A stretch of 19,658 nt of DNA from Deltaproteobacteria bacterium (GTDB lineage: Bacteria; Desulfobacterota; Syntrophia; Syntrophales; UBA5619), in assembly GCA_026388345.1 (NCBI GenBank), contig JAPLJY010000101.1, forward strand, positions 1-19,658, in the 5' to 3' direction. The translations under genes and the position numbers were made by a program. This document shows positions 7,546 through 15,387 of this stretch, in pieces (position 1 is the stretch's first letter; every line of letters begins with the position of its first letter). Under the pieces are notes generated by a model, which had not been told where the DNA came from, made no database searches, and saw only the letters and a list, made by a program, of their open reading frames with translations.

Positions 7546-8382
7546 ATGAAGAAGATCACCATCCCCTCTTTTCGCCAGAAAAAGAAGGACGCGCAGAAGG
7601 TCACGATGATCACGGTTTACGACTATGTCTTCGCCCGCCTGGTCGAGGCCTCCGATGCCGAAATGATCCTGGTGGGGGATTCCCTGGGCATGGTCATCCA
7701 GGGGTTGCCACTGACGAATCCCGTGACGCTGGAGGAGATCATCTATCACACCAGGATCGTCCGGCGCGGCGCCCCCAATACCCTGGTCGTCGGGGACATG
7801 CCCTTCATGAGCTACCAGGTCAGCCCGGAAGCGGCCCTGGCCTCGGCCGGAAGGATCGTCAAGGAAGGCGGCGCCGACTGTATCAAGCTGGAGGGGGGAA
7901 CGTATCTGGCACCCTCCGTCCAGAAGATCGTCCGGGCCGGCATCCCGGTCGTCGGCCACATCGGCCTCACCCCCCAGAGCTCTTCCGCGCTGGGCGGGTT
8001 CAAGGTTCAGGGGAAGACCAAGGAAGAGGCGGACCAGTTGATCGCCGACGCCCTGGCGCTGGATGAGGCGGGGGTTTTTGCGATCGTTCTGGAGTGCATC
8101 CCGGGCGGCGTTGCGAAGGTCATCACCGAATCGGTCCGGGCAACGACGATCGGCGTGGGCGCCGGCCCCTGCGTGGACGGCTACAATCTCAACGCCTACG
8201 ACCTCCTCGGACTTTTCGGGGATTTCGTGCCCCGCTTTGCCCGGCAGTACCGGCAACTGGGCCCGGAATGCACCGAGGTGTTCAACGCCTTCACCCGCGA
8301 CGCCCGTTCCGGCGCCTATCCCGTGAAGGAAGAAACCTACGGCGGCGGCCCGGAGATCGACAAACATTTTCCCCTTCCCTGA
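7546..8382 (+). CDS. panB: 3-methyl-2-oxobutanoate hydroxymethyltransferase
   Basis: PanB transfers a hydroxymethyl group from 5,10-methylenetetrahydrofolate to 2-ketoisovalerate to give ketopantoate, the first committed step of pantothenate and CoA synthesis in the cytosol. The 278-residue length is normal. Metal-binding and catalytic positions are recognisable: D45 in LVGDSLGM, D84 in VVGDMPF, E116 in IKLEGG and E184 in [17 protein letters not shown] (from 136), GGFKVQG and IGVGAGP are family signatures. One mild oddity is [13 protein letters not shown] where DGQ is usual. Start: ATG 7546 has AAAAGGAG about six bases upstream. It is preceded by a strong promoter and a probably structured leader. 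ilvD follows 85 nt downstream and makes PanB's substrate, so the pair forms a metabolic unit. Confidence 0.95.
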   Translation: MKKITIPSFRQKKKDAQKVTMITVYDYVFARLVEASDAEMILVGDSLGMVIQGLPLTNPVTLEEIIYHTRIVRRGAPNTLVVGDMPFMSYQVSPEAALASAGRIVKEGGADCIKLEGGTYLAPSVQKIVRAGIPVVGHIGLTPQSSSALGGFKVQGKTKEEADQLIADALALDEAGVFAIVLECIPGGVAKVITESVRATTIGVGAGPCVDGYNLNAYDLLGLFGDFVPRFARQYRQLGPECTEVFNAFTRDARSGAYPVKEETYGGGPEIDKHFPLP

Positions 8383-8467
8383 TTCCCGCGGCCCCCTCTC
8401 TTTCCCGAGCGGGGCGGGGGCGGAGGACAGCGGAAGGTCGAGGATACATGCATTACAAGGAGAAGCC

Positions 8468-10162
8468 ATGACCCACCACAATGAATCCCGCGGTCCCCTG
8501 CGGAGCTCCATCATCACCCAGGGGATCGATCGCGCCACGCACCGCTCCCTGTTCTATTCCATGGGCCACTGCCGGGAGGATCTGGACAAGCCCCTGGTGG
8601 CCGTCGTCAACTCCTTCAATGAAGTGGTGCCCGGCCATGTTCATCTGCAGGCGCTCTGCCAGGCGATCAAACTGGGGGTGGCCGAGGCGGGGGGAACGCC
8701 GCTGGAGTTCCCCTGCATCGCGGTCTGCGACGGCATCGCCACGGGCCACAAGGGGATGAAGATGCCCATGCTCAGCCGCGAGATGATCGCCGATCTGATC
8801 GAGCTGATGGTCACGGCCCACGGTTTCGATGCCATGGTGCTTTTGACCAATTGCGACAAGGTGACGCCGGGGATGCTGATGGCCGCAGGCAGGCTCAACA
8901 TCCCGGCCATCCTGGTGAGTGGCGGCCCCATGGACACCACCTCCTTCCAAGGTAAACGGGTCTGCTACACGGACCTCATCGAGGCGGAGGGAAAGGTGAT
9001 CCGGGGCGAGATGAGCGAAGCGGATCTGACCGAATTCGAGCACGTGGCCTGCCCCGGGTGCGGCGCCTGTGCCCTGATGGGAACCGCCAACGCCATGAAC
9101 ATGCTGACCGAGGCGCTCGGCATGACGCTGACCAACGGCGCCCTCATCCCGGCCACCTACGGGGCCCGCGTTGCTCTGGCCCGGCGCGCGGGGCAGGCGA
9201 TCATGGAGCTTCACAACCGGAACATTCTGCCGCGGGACATCATGACGATAGAGGCCTTCGAGAACGCCATCGCCGTCGACATGGCAATCGGGGGATCGAC
9301 CAACACCTGCCTCCATCTTCCCGCAATCGCCCGGGAGGTCGGCATCGCGCTTGAGATGGACAAATTCTCCGAGATCGCCGAGCGGACGCCGCATCTGACC
9401 CTGCTCAAGCCGGCCGGGAAATTTTTCACCGGCGACATGTACGATGCCGGCGGTATTCCGGCCCTAATGAACGAACTAAACCGGCACGGGCTGATCCATC
9501 CCGATTGTATGACGGCGACCGGAAAGACCATCGCCGAAAACATCGCCGGCCGGAAGATCCTCGATTACGAAGTGATCCATCCGGTCGAAAAGCCCATCTC
9601 CCCCAAGGGCGGGCTCGTCATCCTCCGCGGAAACCTGGCCCCCGAAGGCGCGGTCGTCAAAAGCGCCGCCGTTGCCCCGGAAATGCTGGTCCATTCCGGA
9701 CCCGCGCGCGTCTTCGACCGGGAGGAAGAGGCGCTGGAGGCGATCTTTAACGGGAGCATCAAGCCCGGCGACGTGGTCGTCATCCGCTACGAGGGACCCA
9801 AAGGAGGACCCGGAATGCGCGAACAGCTTTTGCCTACCTCGGCCATCATCGGCATGGGACTGGGCAAGACCGTCGCGCTGATCACCGATGGGCGGTTCTC
9901 CGGGGCAACGCAGGGGGCCTGCATCGGCCACGTCTCGCCGGAGGCTTATCTGGGCGGCCCCATCGCGCTCATCGCGGAGGGAGACACGATCCGGATCGAC
10001 ATCCCGGCGCGCAAACTGGAGCTTGCGGTCGATCCGCAAGTTCTGGAGGAACGAAAAAAGAGCTGGAAGCTGCCCGAAAGCACGACCATCGCAAAAGGAT
10101 CACTATTGGAGCGTTATCGGCGGATGGTGGGTTCAGCGATGAAGGGTTCCATTCTGGAGTAA
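8468..10162 (+). CDS. ilvD: Dihydroxy-acid dehydratase
   Basis: IlvD dehydrates 2,3-dihydroxyisovalerate to 2-ketoisovalerate (and the isoleucine analogue) using an iron-sulfur cluster. At 564 residues it has normal length. Signatures are [15 protein letters not shown] (47-60), [10 protein letters not shown] with C129, and [16 protein letters not shown] with C195/C198. [26 protein letters not shown] and a C-terminal basic tail complete the pattern. The PGH motif matches E. coli IlvD, whose cluster is an oxygen-labile [4Fe-4S], rather than the PCN of plant-type enzymes. The wider IlvD/Edd family also contains sugar-acid dehydratases, but the motifs and the panB neighbour favour IlvD. Start: ATG 8468 follows ACAAGGAGAAGCC. 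The last 17 nt around its stop codon reappear at 18604-18620. Confidence 0.93.
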   Translation: MTHHNESRGPLRSSIITQGIDRATHRSLFYSMGHCREDLDKPLVAVVNSFNEVVPGHVHLQALCQAIKLGVAEAGGTPLEFPCIAVCDGIATGHKGMKMPMLSREMIADLIELMVTAHGFDAMVLLTNCDKVTPGMLMAAGRLNIPAILVSGGPMDTTSFQGKRVCYTDLIEAEGKVIRGEMSEADLTEFEHVACPGCGACALMGTANAMNMLTEALGMTLTNGALIPATYGARVALARRAGQAIMELHNRNILPRDIMTIEAFENAIAVDMAIGGSTNTCLHLPAIAREVGIALEMDKFSEIAERTPHLTLLKPAGKFFTGDMYDAGGIPALMNELNRHGLIHPDCMTATGKTIAENIAGRKILDYEVIHPVEKPISPKGGLVILRGNLAPEGAVVKSAAVAPEMLVHSGPARVFDREEEALEAIFNGSIKPGDVVVIRYEGPKGGPGMREQLLPTSAIIGMGLGKTVALITDGRFSGATQGACIGHVSPEAYLGGPIALIAEGDTIRIDIPARKLELAVDPQVLEERKKSWKLPESTTIAKGSLLERYRRMVGSAMKGSILE

Positions 10163-10168
10163 ATGCAT
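10136..10168. repeat. Left copy of a direct repeat bounding the catabolic cassette (ilvD 3' end)
   Basis: The core TTCCATTCTGGAGTAAA (10147-10163) covers the last ilvD codons and stop. It is repeated exactly at 18604-18620. Flanking bases also match with small gaps (GCGATGAAGG here against GCAATGTAAGG on the right; TGCAT against GCAT after the core). Its twin lies just before the next plus-strand gene. Confidence 0.6.
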
Positions 10169-10183
10169 TATTCAAGACGGACG

Positions 10184-10211
10184 AAATAGTATCAGTGCGC
10201 CGATACTATTT
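10184..10211. repeat. Perfect 10-bp inverted repeat after ilvD
   Basis: AAATAGTATC (10184-10193) and GATACTATTT (10202-10211) are perfect complements around an 8-nt loop, 22 nt after the ilvD stop. An AT-rich tail follows. It could act as a weak terminator, an operator, or a structure at the edge of the inserted cassette. The sequence does not decide between these. Confidence 0.5.
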
Positions 10212-10280
10212 ATAATATTTATATTATTGACGAATCACACGACAGTCGAAAAGTTTTGGCCCCTGCTCACGCCTCTCCCG

Positions 10281-10313
10281 AGCGGGTATCCGGAACGATT
10301 CCGGATGCCCGCT
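10281..10313. terminator. Long GC-rich hairpin between convergent ilvD and dctM
   Basis: Two 15-nt arms (10281-10295 and 10299-10313) pair with a single G-U wobble around a CGA loop, and TTTCG follows on the plus strand. It lies between the convergent ends of ilvD and dctM, so it most likely separates the two transcription units. The short T-run makes it a modest intrinsic terminator; a REP-like role is an alternative. Confidence 0.5.
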
Positions 10314-10363
10314 TTCGTAGAAATGATGACTTTGACGTATTTGCTGCCGGCACAACGATCACC

Positions 10364-11638
10364 TCAGGGGCCCATGAGAAGCCCGGGCAGGAACGTGCTC
10401 AACCAGGGCACATAGGTCACGATGGCCAGCGCCAACAGGGTCACGAGGAACGGTGCCCAGATGGCCCGGCTCAGGCGGTCGAGGGACATGCCCGTTATGC
10501 CGCAGACCGAAAAGAGCACCGCGCCAACCGGCGGCGTAATCAGCCCCAGCACAAGGTTCAGGCAGACGACGATGCCAAAGTGCACCGGGTCGATCCCTAC
10601 ATGGGCGGCAATGGGCGCCAGCACGGGGGTCACGATGACCAGCGCGGGGACGGTCTCCATGGGAATCCCGAGGATGATTAAAAAGATGTTGGTGAGCAGC
10701 AGGACCACCCAGGGCGACGTGGTGAAGCTGGTGAGCCACGCGATCACCAGTTGGGGTATCTGGTCCAGGGCGACGAACCAGGCAAAAGGTTCCGACATGG
10801 AGATGAGCAGCATCACCATGCCCGATTCCAGGCCGGCCTTGAACAGGATATCGGGGATGTTCCGGAAATTCAGTTTCCGGTAGACCAAGACCCCCACGAC
10901 GACTGCGTAGACGCAGGCGACGCCGGCCGCCTCGGTGGGCGTGAACATGCCGCTCAGGATGCCGCCCAGGATCAGCACCGGCATGAACAGGGCGGGAAGC
11001 GCTTTAAAGAAGGCGATGATTACATCCTTCATGGAGGCTTTCACATCCAGGGGATATTTCCGCCTGACGGCCACGAAATACATGTAGATCATCAGCAATA
11101 CGCCCATCAGGATGCCGGGCAACACGCCGCCTATGAACAGCGCGGCGATTGAAACGTTGGCCGTGACGCCGTAAATGATAAACGGGATGCTGGGAGGGAT
11201 GATGGGCCCCATGCAGGAGGCCGCACAGGTCATTGCGGCGGCCACGTCTTCGTCATATCCGGCTTTCGTCATGGCCGGAATCATCACCATGCCGATGGCC
11301 ACGGCTGTGGCTACCGCCGCCCCGCTGATCGCCGCGAAAATTCCGCAGGCAAGGATTGTAGCAAGTCCCAGCCCGCCGCGGATGTGTCCCAACAGCAGAC
11401 GGGCGAATTTTACCATGTCCCCTGTGATGCCCCCCTCGTTCATGAGATTTCCGGCCAGCATGAATAACGGGATGGCAAGCATGGGGAAAGACGCCAGGCC
11501 GCCGAAGACGCTCTGAATCAACGAGGTGACGGATACACCGCTGTACAAGCCATAGACCAGAGCACATCCGCCCAGGGCCACAACGATGGGTGCGGAGATG
11601 CACAACAGGCCGACAAAGGTGGTCAGGAAGATAGACAT
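10364..11638 (-). CDS. dctM: TRAP transporter large permease subunit
   Basis: DctM is the large membrane subunit of tripartite ATP-independent periplasmic transporters, which use an ion gradient and a periplasmic binding protein to import organic acids. The protein is almost entirely hydrophobic. It carries the family signatures LAIPLFMLAGNLM near residue 56, a GAAVATAVAIG segment and GPIIPPSIPFIIYG near 150. About 424 residues is the usual size. Start: an ATG at 11644 lies one base from AAGGAG, too close to be used. The ATG at 11638 sits seven bases from it and is preferred. The gene overlaps the end of dctQ by 16 nt, so the two are translationally coupled. It is the last gene of the minus-strand operon. 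Confidence 0.93.
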   Translation of the reverse strand: MSIFLTTFVGLLCISAPIVVALGGCALVYGLYSGVSVTSLIQSVFGGLASFPMLAIPLFMLAGNLMNEGGITGDMVKFARLLLGHIRGGLGLATILACGIFAAISGAAVATAVAIGMVMIPAMTKAGYDEDVAAAMTCAASCMGPIIPPSIPFIIYGVTANVSIAALFIGGVLPGILMGVLLMIYMYFVAVRRKYPLDVKASMKDVIIAFFKALPALFMPVLILGGILSGMFTPTEAAGVACVYAVVVGVLVYRKLNFRNIPDILFKAGLESGMVMLLISMSEPFAWFVALDQIPQLVIAWLTSFTTSPWVVLLLTNIFLIILGIPMETVPALVIVTPVLAPIAAHVGIDPVHFGIVVCLNLVLGLITPPVGAVLFSVCGITGMSLDRLSRAIWAPFLVTLLALAIVTYVPWLSTFLPGLLMGP

Positions 11639-12141
11639 GGGCATTCTCCTTTAGGTGTAGTAGGTTCAGGCCCCAGGCCGAGGAAAATCAGGAATTCCTC
11701 CAGCATGAAAAAGAACAGGATGAAGAAACCCGTCGGAAGCGCGGCGTAGGGGATGCTCATCACCAGGCCGATGGCCGGTGATGTCTGGCGAGCATTATAG
11801 ATGGTCTGGAAGAGGCCGTAGTAGAACATGAGGGCGAAGAAGAAAAGGGAGAAAAGATAGCTCGTCAGCCTGAGCGCCTTGTCCATGCCGGGGGGGACCA
11901 AGTCCACCACCGACGTCATACTGATCATGTAGCCCTTTTTCAACCCCACCGCGCCGCCCAGCATCGAGGCCCAGACGAGGGAATACATCGAAACCTCGCC
12001 GGACCAGATGGTCATTTTTGCAAACACATAGCGTCCGATAACCTCGTAGGGAACGACGATGGCTATGACGGCCATAAACAGCATCGTCCCCCAGGTCCCC
12101 ACCTTCATCATAAATTCATTGAACCGTTGCAGCACGCGCAT
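11623..12141 (-). CDS. dctQ: TRAP transporter small permease subunit
   Basis: DctQ is the four-helix small membrane subunit that pairs with DctM. The 172-residue translation has four hydrophobic stretches of the right size: around TMLFMAVIAIVVPYEV, VSMYSLVWASMLGGAVG, YLFSLFFFALMFYYGLF and PTGFFILFFFMLEEFLIF. The first loop carries the common ...GRYVF...W..E... pattern. Start: ATG 12141 follows GGGAGGAGTGGCGT. It lies after a strong hairpin that separates it from dctP, so it is probably made in lower amounts than the binding protein. It overlaps dctM at its 3' end. Confidence 0.9.
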   Translation of the reverse strand: MRVLQRFNEFMMKVGTWGTMLFMAVIAIVVPYEVIGRYVFAKMTIWSGEVSMYSLVWASMLGGAVGLKKGYMISMTSVVDLVPPGMDKALRLTSYLFSLFFFALMFYYGLFQTIYNARQTSPAIGLVMSIPYAALPTGFFILFFFMLEEFLIFLGLGPEPTTPKGECPCLSS

Positions 12142-12157
12142 ACGCCACTCCTCCCGG

Positions 12158-12205
12158 AAAAAGAAAGGGAGCCCTTTTGGAAAATCCAGAGAAGGGCCCC
12201 CTTTC
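12158..12205 (-). terminator. Hairpin with U-run between dctP and dctQ
   Basis: On the minus strand, 14-nt arms (12205-12192 and 12176-12163) pair with one G-U wobble. The loop contains a further TGGA/TCCA stem, and TTTTT (12162-12158) follows immediately. This is a classic intrinsic terminator form 10 nt after the dctP stop. Because dctQ and dctM lie beyond it with no obvious promoter of their own, it probably acts as a partial terminator or 3' stabiliser that raises binding protein over permease. Confidence 0.75.
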
Positions 12206-12214
12206 GGTGATCAC

Positions 12215-13201
12215 TTACTTTGCATTCATGATCTTTTCGATATCCGCCTTGCTGAACTGTGGGAATTGGCTGTATACCGGGTCCATGGCCTTCTTGAAGC
12301 TTTCTTTGTCCACGTCGCGAACAATCGCTACGCCGTGTTGGGTCATTTCCTTCATCTTCGCCTCTTCGGCATCACGGTTGACCTTGCGCTGGAACTTGGC
12401 CACCTCCATGGCGGTCTTCTTGAACAGAGCCTGGTCCTCCTTGGGCATACCGTCGTAGATTTTCTTGCTCATCAGGAAAGGAGCCGGAGAGTACACATGT
12501 CCGGTCAGAGAGAAGTGCTTCTGGCCGGCATCCCAGAACTTGGAGGTGTAAAAGACGGCAACCGGGTTTTCCTGTCCGTCGATCACTTTCTGCTGCAACG
12601 CCGTGAACACCTCCCCCATCGCCATCGGGGTGGGGTTCAAACCGGCGGTCTTCCAGGCGGCCAGATGGACCTTGTTTTCCATGGTCCGGATTTTGAGCCC
12701 TTTGCCATCCTCGACCTTCCTGACCACTACTTTGGAGTTGCTCAGGTGGCGGAATCCGTTTTCCCAGAAGGCCAGCGCCTTGATCTCGGCCTTGTCAAAG
12801 TCCTGGAGCAGTTTTTCGCCGATAGCTCCATCCAGAACCAAGTCTACATGATTAAAATCCCTGAACAGGAAGGGAAAATCAAGGATGTTGATGGACGGGC
12901 TGAACCCGCCCAGAGGACCCGTGGAAGTGATCAGCAGGTCGATCGTGCCCTGCTGGAGGCTCTCGGTCATTTCACGTTCGCCCTTGCCCAACTGGTAGCT
13001 GGGATAAAGCTTGAACGTAATGCGCCCGTTGGTTCTTTCCTTGATCAGGTCGGCAAACTTCTGGCACCCGACCAGGTAGGGATGATTGATGTCCATGACA
13101 GATGATATCTTCATGGTGGCCTTGTACTCCGCAGCCGCTGCCGTTCCTGTCCAGGCAAATGCCATCAGCACCGCGAAACCCAACATAAGAACTTTTTTCA
13201 T
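12215..13201 (-). CDS. dctP: TRAP transporter periplasmic substrate-binding protein
   Basis: DctP binds the carboxylated substrate in the periplasm and delivers it to DctQM. The 328-residue protein begins with a clear signal peptide: MKKV, a hydrophobic core, then TGTAAAAE with cleavage near residue 24. Family features include ISSVMDINHPY, RITFKLYPSYQLG, the FRHLSNS block with R151, and LKIRTMEN with R172, the arginine that in this family normally grips the substrate carboxylate. MGEVFTALQQKVIDGQENP follows. Start: ATG 13207 sits one base from AGGAGG, so the in-frame ATG at 13201, seven bases away, is preferred. The fold points to an organic acid or sugar acid, which fits the downstream-acting enzymes encoded before it. 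Confidence 0.92.
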   Translation of the reverse strand: MKKVLMLGFAVLMAFAWTGTAAAAEYKATMKISSVMDINHPYLVGCQKFADLIKERTNGRITFKLYPSYQLGKGEREMTESLQQGTIDLLITSTGPLGGFSPSINILDFPFLFRDFNHVDLVLDGAIGEKLLQDFDKAEIKALAFWENGFRHLSNSKVVVRKVEDGKGLKIRTMENKVHLAAWKTAGLNPTPMAMGEVFTALQQKVIDGQENPVAVFYTSKFWDAGQKHFSLTGHVYSPAPFLMSKKIYDGMPKEDQALFKKTAMEVAKFQRKVNRDAEEAKMKEMTQHGVAIVRDVDKESFKKAMDPVYSQFPQFSKADIEKIMNAK

Positions 13202-13296
13202 TTTCATTCCTCCTTTGTGATTGCGTTATGTAACAATAGCCGGTCGCCCTTTCCCTCTTCCTTCAATTGCGAGAATTCGTAATCTATCCGATATCA

Positions 13297-14133
13297 TTAT
13301 ATTTTCCCTGCGCTGCCAAAGAATTCGATATATTTTTTCACCACCCCAACCATGGAATGGCGCGCCTCGATCATCAGTTCTTCAAGTCTCGTATTTTCAT
13401 TGCCTTTTTCAGCAAGGAAACCGCGAACGGCATTGACTCCTTGAATGGATATTTCTGTATTCACGTTGAGTTTTGCAACGCCAAGCTGCATGGCCGATTT
13501 GATCAAATGGTCCGGCAGCCCGGAACCGCCGTGCAACGCAAGGGGGACCGAGACTTTGTTCGCGATCTGTCCAAGGCGAGCAAGATCAAGGGTAGGTTCT
13601 CCCTTATACAAGCCATGCACCGTTCCCACGGCAACTGCCAAGGCGTCAACTTCGGTCTCCTCCATAAACTGCTGGGCCTCTTTCGGATCAGTGAACAGGT
13701 CCGTCGCTGCCTCTCCTGTGCGGACGATTCGGCCCAATTCAGCTTCCACCGATACCCCTCGCGGCCGTGCCAATGCCACGGCACGTTTTGTTATGGCGAT
13801 GTTCTCCATAAGCGGCAGTTTTGAGCCATCGATCATGACGGAGGTAAATCCGGCGGAAATTGCCAGTTCTATCGATTCTAACTTTTGCGCATGATCGAGA
13901 TGCAAAGCAACCGGCACTCGCGAGTCTTTTGCCAGGGTCTTGACGATCGCGGCTACCGCCTGAATCGGAAAGTCCTTGAGATATCGCTCTCCCAACGCAA
14001 TGATCACCGGGGAACGGAGATCATTGGCTGCCGAAAGAACGGCATCAACCGTTTCAAGGTTGTAAATATTGAACGCGCCGATCGCGTATCGCCCTTGCCG
14101 CGCCCTATCCAGCATTGTTTTGATCGTTTCCAT
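13297..14133 (-). CDS. Class II (zinc) ketose-bisphosphate aldolase family protein
   Basis: The 278-residue protein belongs to the class II aldolases (FbaA/GatY/KbaY). Zinc ligands and catalytic residues are all visible: D80 and H81 in HLDHAQ, E132 in VEAELG, H173 in AVGTVHG and H201 in LALHGGSG. NVNTEIS, the phosphate-binding end, follows. It should cleave a phosphorylated ketose or keto-acid aldol to a C3 phosphate plus a second carbonyl compound. FbaA, tagatose-bisphosphate aldolase and related sugar-acid aldolases cannot be told apart from motifs alone. Start: ATG 14133 is six nt after the dehydrogenase stop. Being flanked by a KdgK-like kinase and a TRAP system, it is more likely a catabolic enzyme for an imported acid than the glycolytic aldolase. 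Confidence 0.88.
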   Translation of the reverse strand: METIKTMLDRARQGRYAIGAFNIYNLETVDAVLSAANDLRSPVIIALGERYLKDFPIQAVAAIVKTLAKDSRVPVALHLDHAQKLESIELAISAGFTSVMIDGSKLPLMENIAITKRAVALARPRGVSVEAELGRIVRTGEAATDLFTDPKEAQQFMEETEVDALAVAVGTVHGLYKGEPTLDLARLGQIANKVSVPLALHGGSGLPDHLIKSAMQLGVAKLNVNTEISIQGVNAVRGFLAEKGNENTRLEELMIEARHSMVGVVKKYIEFFGSAGKI

Positions 14134-14139
14134 GGCGGC

Positions 14140-15213
14140 TCACCACTTACTAACCGGTACAAATGCATTCAACACCTCTGTGTTTTTCACCCACCGAGGT
14201 GTCCCGCCGCTGAGCAAGCAATCAATATCTTCCGCCAAGAGTCTCGGGGAGTCAGTCAGGGATTCGACCGTTGTTCCGGCAAGATGAGATGTGATCGTCA
14301 CGTTATCCAGCGCCAACAGGGGGTGCCCTTCCGGCAATGGTTCAGACTCGAAAACATCGAGGGCCGCTCCGCAGATGCGTTTTTCTTTTAGCGCCTTGTA
14401 GAGCGCTTCGTGAATTATGAGCCCAGCCCGGGCGGTATTGATCAGGTAGGCTGTCGGTTTCATGCTGTTAATTAAATTCTCATTGACCAACCCTTTGGTT
14501 GCATCAGTCAGGCGGGCATGAATGCTCACAAAATCCGACATCTTGAAGATGTTCTCGATTGTTTCTTTTCTGGCGCCGTGTTGATGGATCGTCTCGTCGG
14601 ACACATAGGGGTCGTACACCAGCACATCCATTTTAAACCCCAGCGCTTTCTGCGCCACGAGCTGACCGACGTAACCGAATCCGACAAGCCCGATCGTTTT
14701 CTCGCGCATATTTGGAATAGTCGCCACATTGCTGAACTCTTTAAGCCATTTCCCGTTTTTCAGTGCTGCATGAGAGCGCGCGATGTTGCGGGCTTCGGCC
14801 AACATCAAACCCATCGCAAAATCGGAAACTGCTTCTGCGTTACGTCCCATGATATTGAACGCCGGAACCTTGTGGTCGGTTGCGGCCTGCACATCAAGAT
14901 TTTCAAGTCCTGCACGGCACGTTCCCACTATTTTCAGACGCTTGGCCGCTTCAAAGACAATACGAGCAACCGGGGTGTAATGGACCATGAGAATATCGGC
15001 GTCAGCAACCTTTTGTAATAGTCCGGCAGGTGGCGCCTCTGCAGCCGGACCGTTTTTTTCAACATTAATACGTCTGTTCTGCAGCTCGACTTTGTCTTTT
15101 GTCACCCAATCCATGACTTCAATCGTTGCTCCATACTTGCCAAAGTACTTCTCGGCAACAGCGCCCATCTGTTTGCCCGGAATCATTGCATCTCCTGATA
15201 CAAGCACTTTCAT
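14140..15213 (-). CDS. D-isomer-specific 2-hydroxyacid dehydrogenase (SerA/phosphoglycerate dehydrogenase-like)
   Basis: This 357-residue enzyme interconverts a 2-hydroxyacid and a 2-oxoacid with NAD(P). The Rossmann motif is GFGYVG at 178-183, with an acidic residue (D201) at the end of the second strand, which favours NAD. The catalytic triad of the family is present: R262 in NTARAG, E291 in FESEPLP and H310 in TSHLAG. It is about 40 residues longer than the minimal family length because of an N-terminal insertion (about 43-65). Start: ATG 15213 has AAAGGAG nine bases upstream. In this operon it would supply the oxidation step between the imported hydroxyacid and the kinase/aldolase steps. 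The exact substrate is unknown. Confidence 0.88.
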   Translation of the reverse strand: MKVLVSGDAMIPGKQMGAVAEKYFGKYGATIEVMDWVTKDKVELQNRRINVEKNGPAAEAPPAGLLQKVADADILMVHYTPVARIVFEAAKRLKIVGTCRAGLENLDVQAATDHKVPAFNIMGRNAEAVSDFAMGLMLAEARNIARSHAALKNGKWLKEFSNVATIPNMREKTIGLVGFGYVGQLVAQKALGFKMDVLVYDPYVSDETIHQHGARKETIENIFKMSDFVSIHARLTDATKGLVNENLINSMKPTAYLINTARAGLIIHEALYKALKEKRICGAALDVFESEPLPEGHPLLALDNVTITSHLAGTTVESLTDSPRLLAEDIDCLLSGGTPRWVKNTEVLNAFVPVSKW

Positions 15214-15241
15214 TGTCGTTTTCTCCTTTCAGTCATTTACG

Positions 15242-15378
15242 TCATTCCCGATGAAACCCATACTGCACAAATTCCACTCTCAATGAACTACCCCGCCGCA
15301 AGCAGCAGGGTATCTTTTCAGGATAATTTTCTTTTTTCGCCGCAAGCGGCGGGGAATTTACCCTGAGAGATTAAAAAG
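15242..15378. repeat. Dispersed palindromic repeat element between kinase and dehydrogenase genes
   Basis: The stretch has nested inverted repeats: CCCCGCCGC (15291-15299) with GCGGCGGGG (15346-15354), and CAGGGTA (15306-15312) with TACCCTG (15359-15365). A self-complementary CGCCGCAAGCGGCG also lies inside. Its 15244-15281 part recurs at 17012-17050. This looks like a short non-coding mobile or MITE-like repeat. I recall similar 'CCCCGCCGCAAGC' repeats in deltaproteobacterial genomes but cannot confirm a name. Confidence 0.55.
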
Positions 15379-15387
15379 GTTAATCCG

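Noticed and set aside
7531..8538. Minus-strand open frame opposite panB
   Set aside because: It is antisense to a clearly recognisable PanB and crosses the panB-ilvD gap, with no motif of its own.
8468..10162. IlvD/Edd-family gene as a sugar-acid dehydratase serving the adjacent TRAP-kinase cassette
   Set aside because: Motifs follow E. coli IlvD, it is on the other strand, it is separated by hairpins, and it pairs with panB. Remains a minor possibility.
12059..13105. 348-codon plus-strand open frame across dctQ and dctP
   Set aside because: It runs antisense to two recognisable TRAP genes and through the intergenic hairpin; no domain recognisable.
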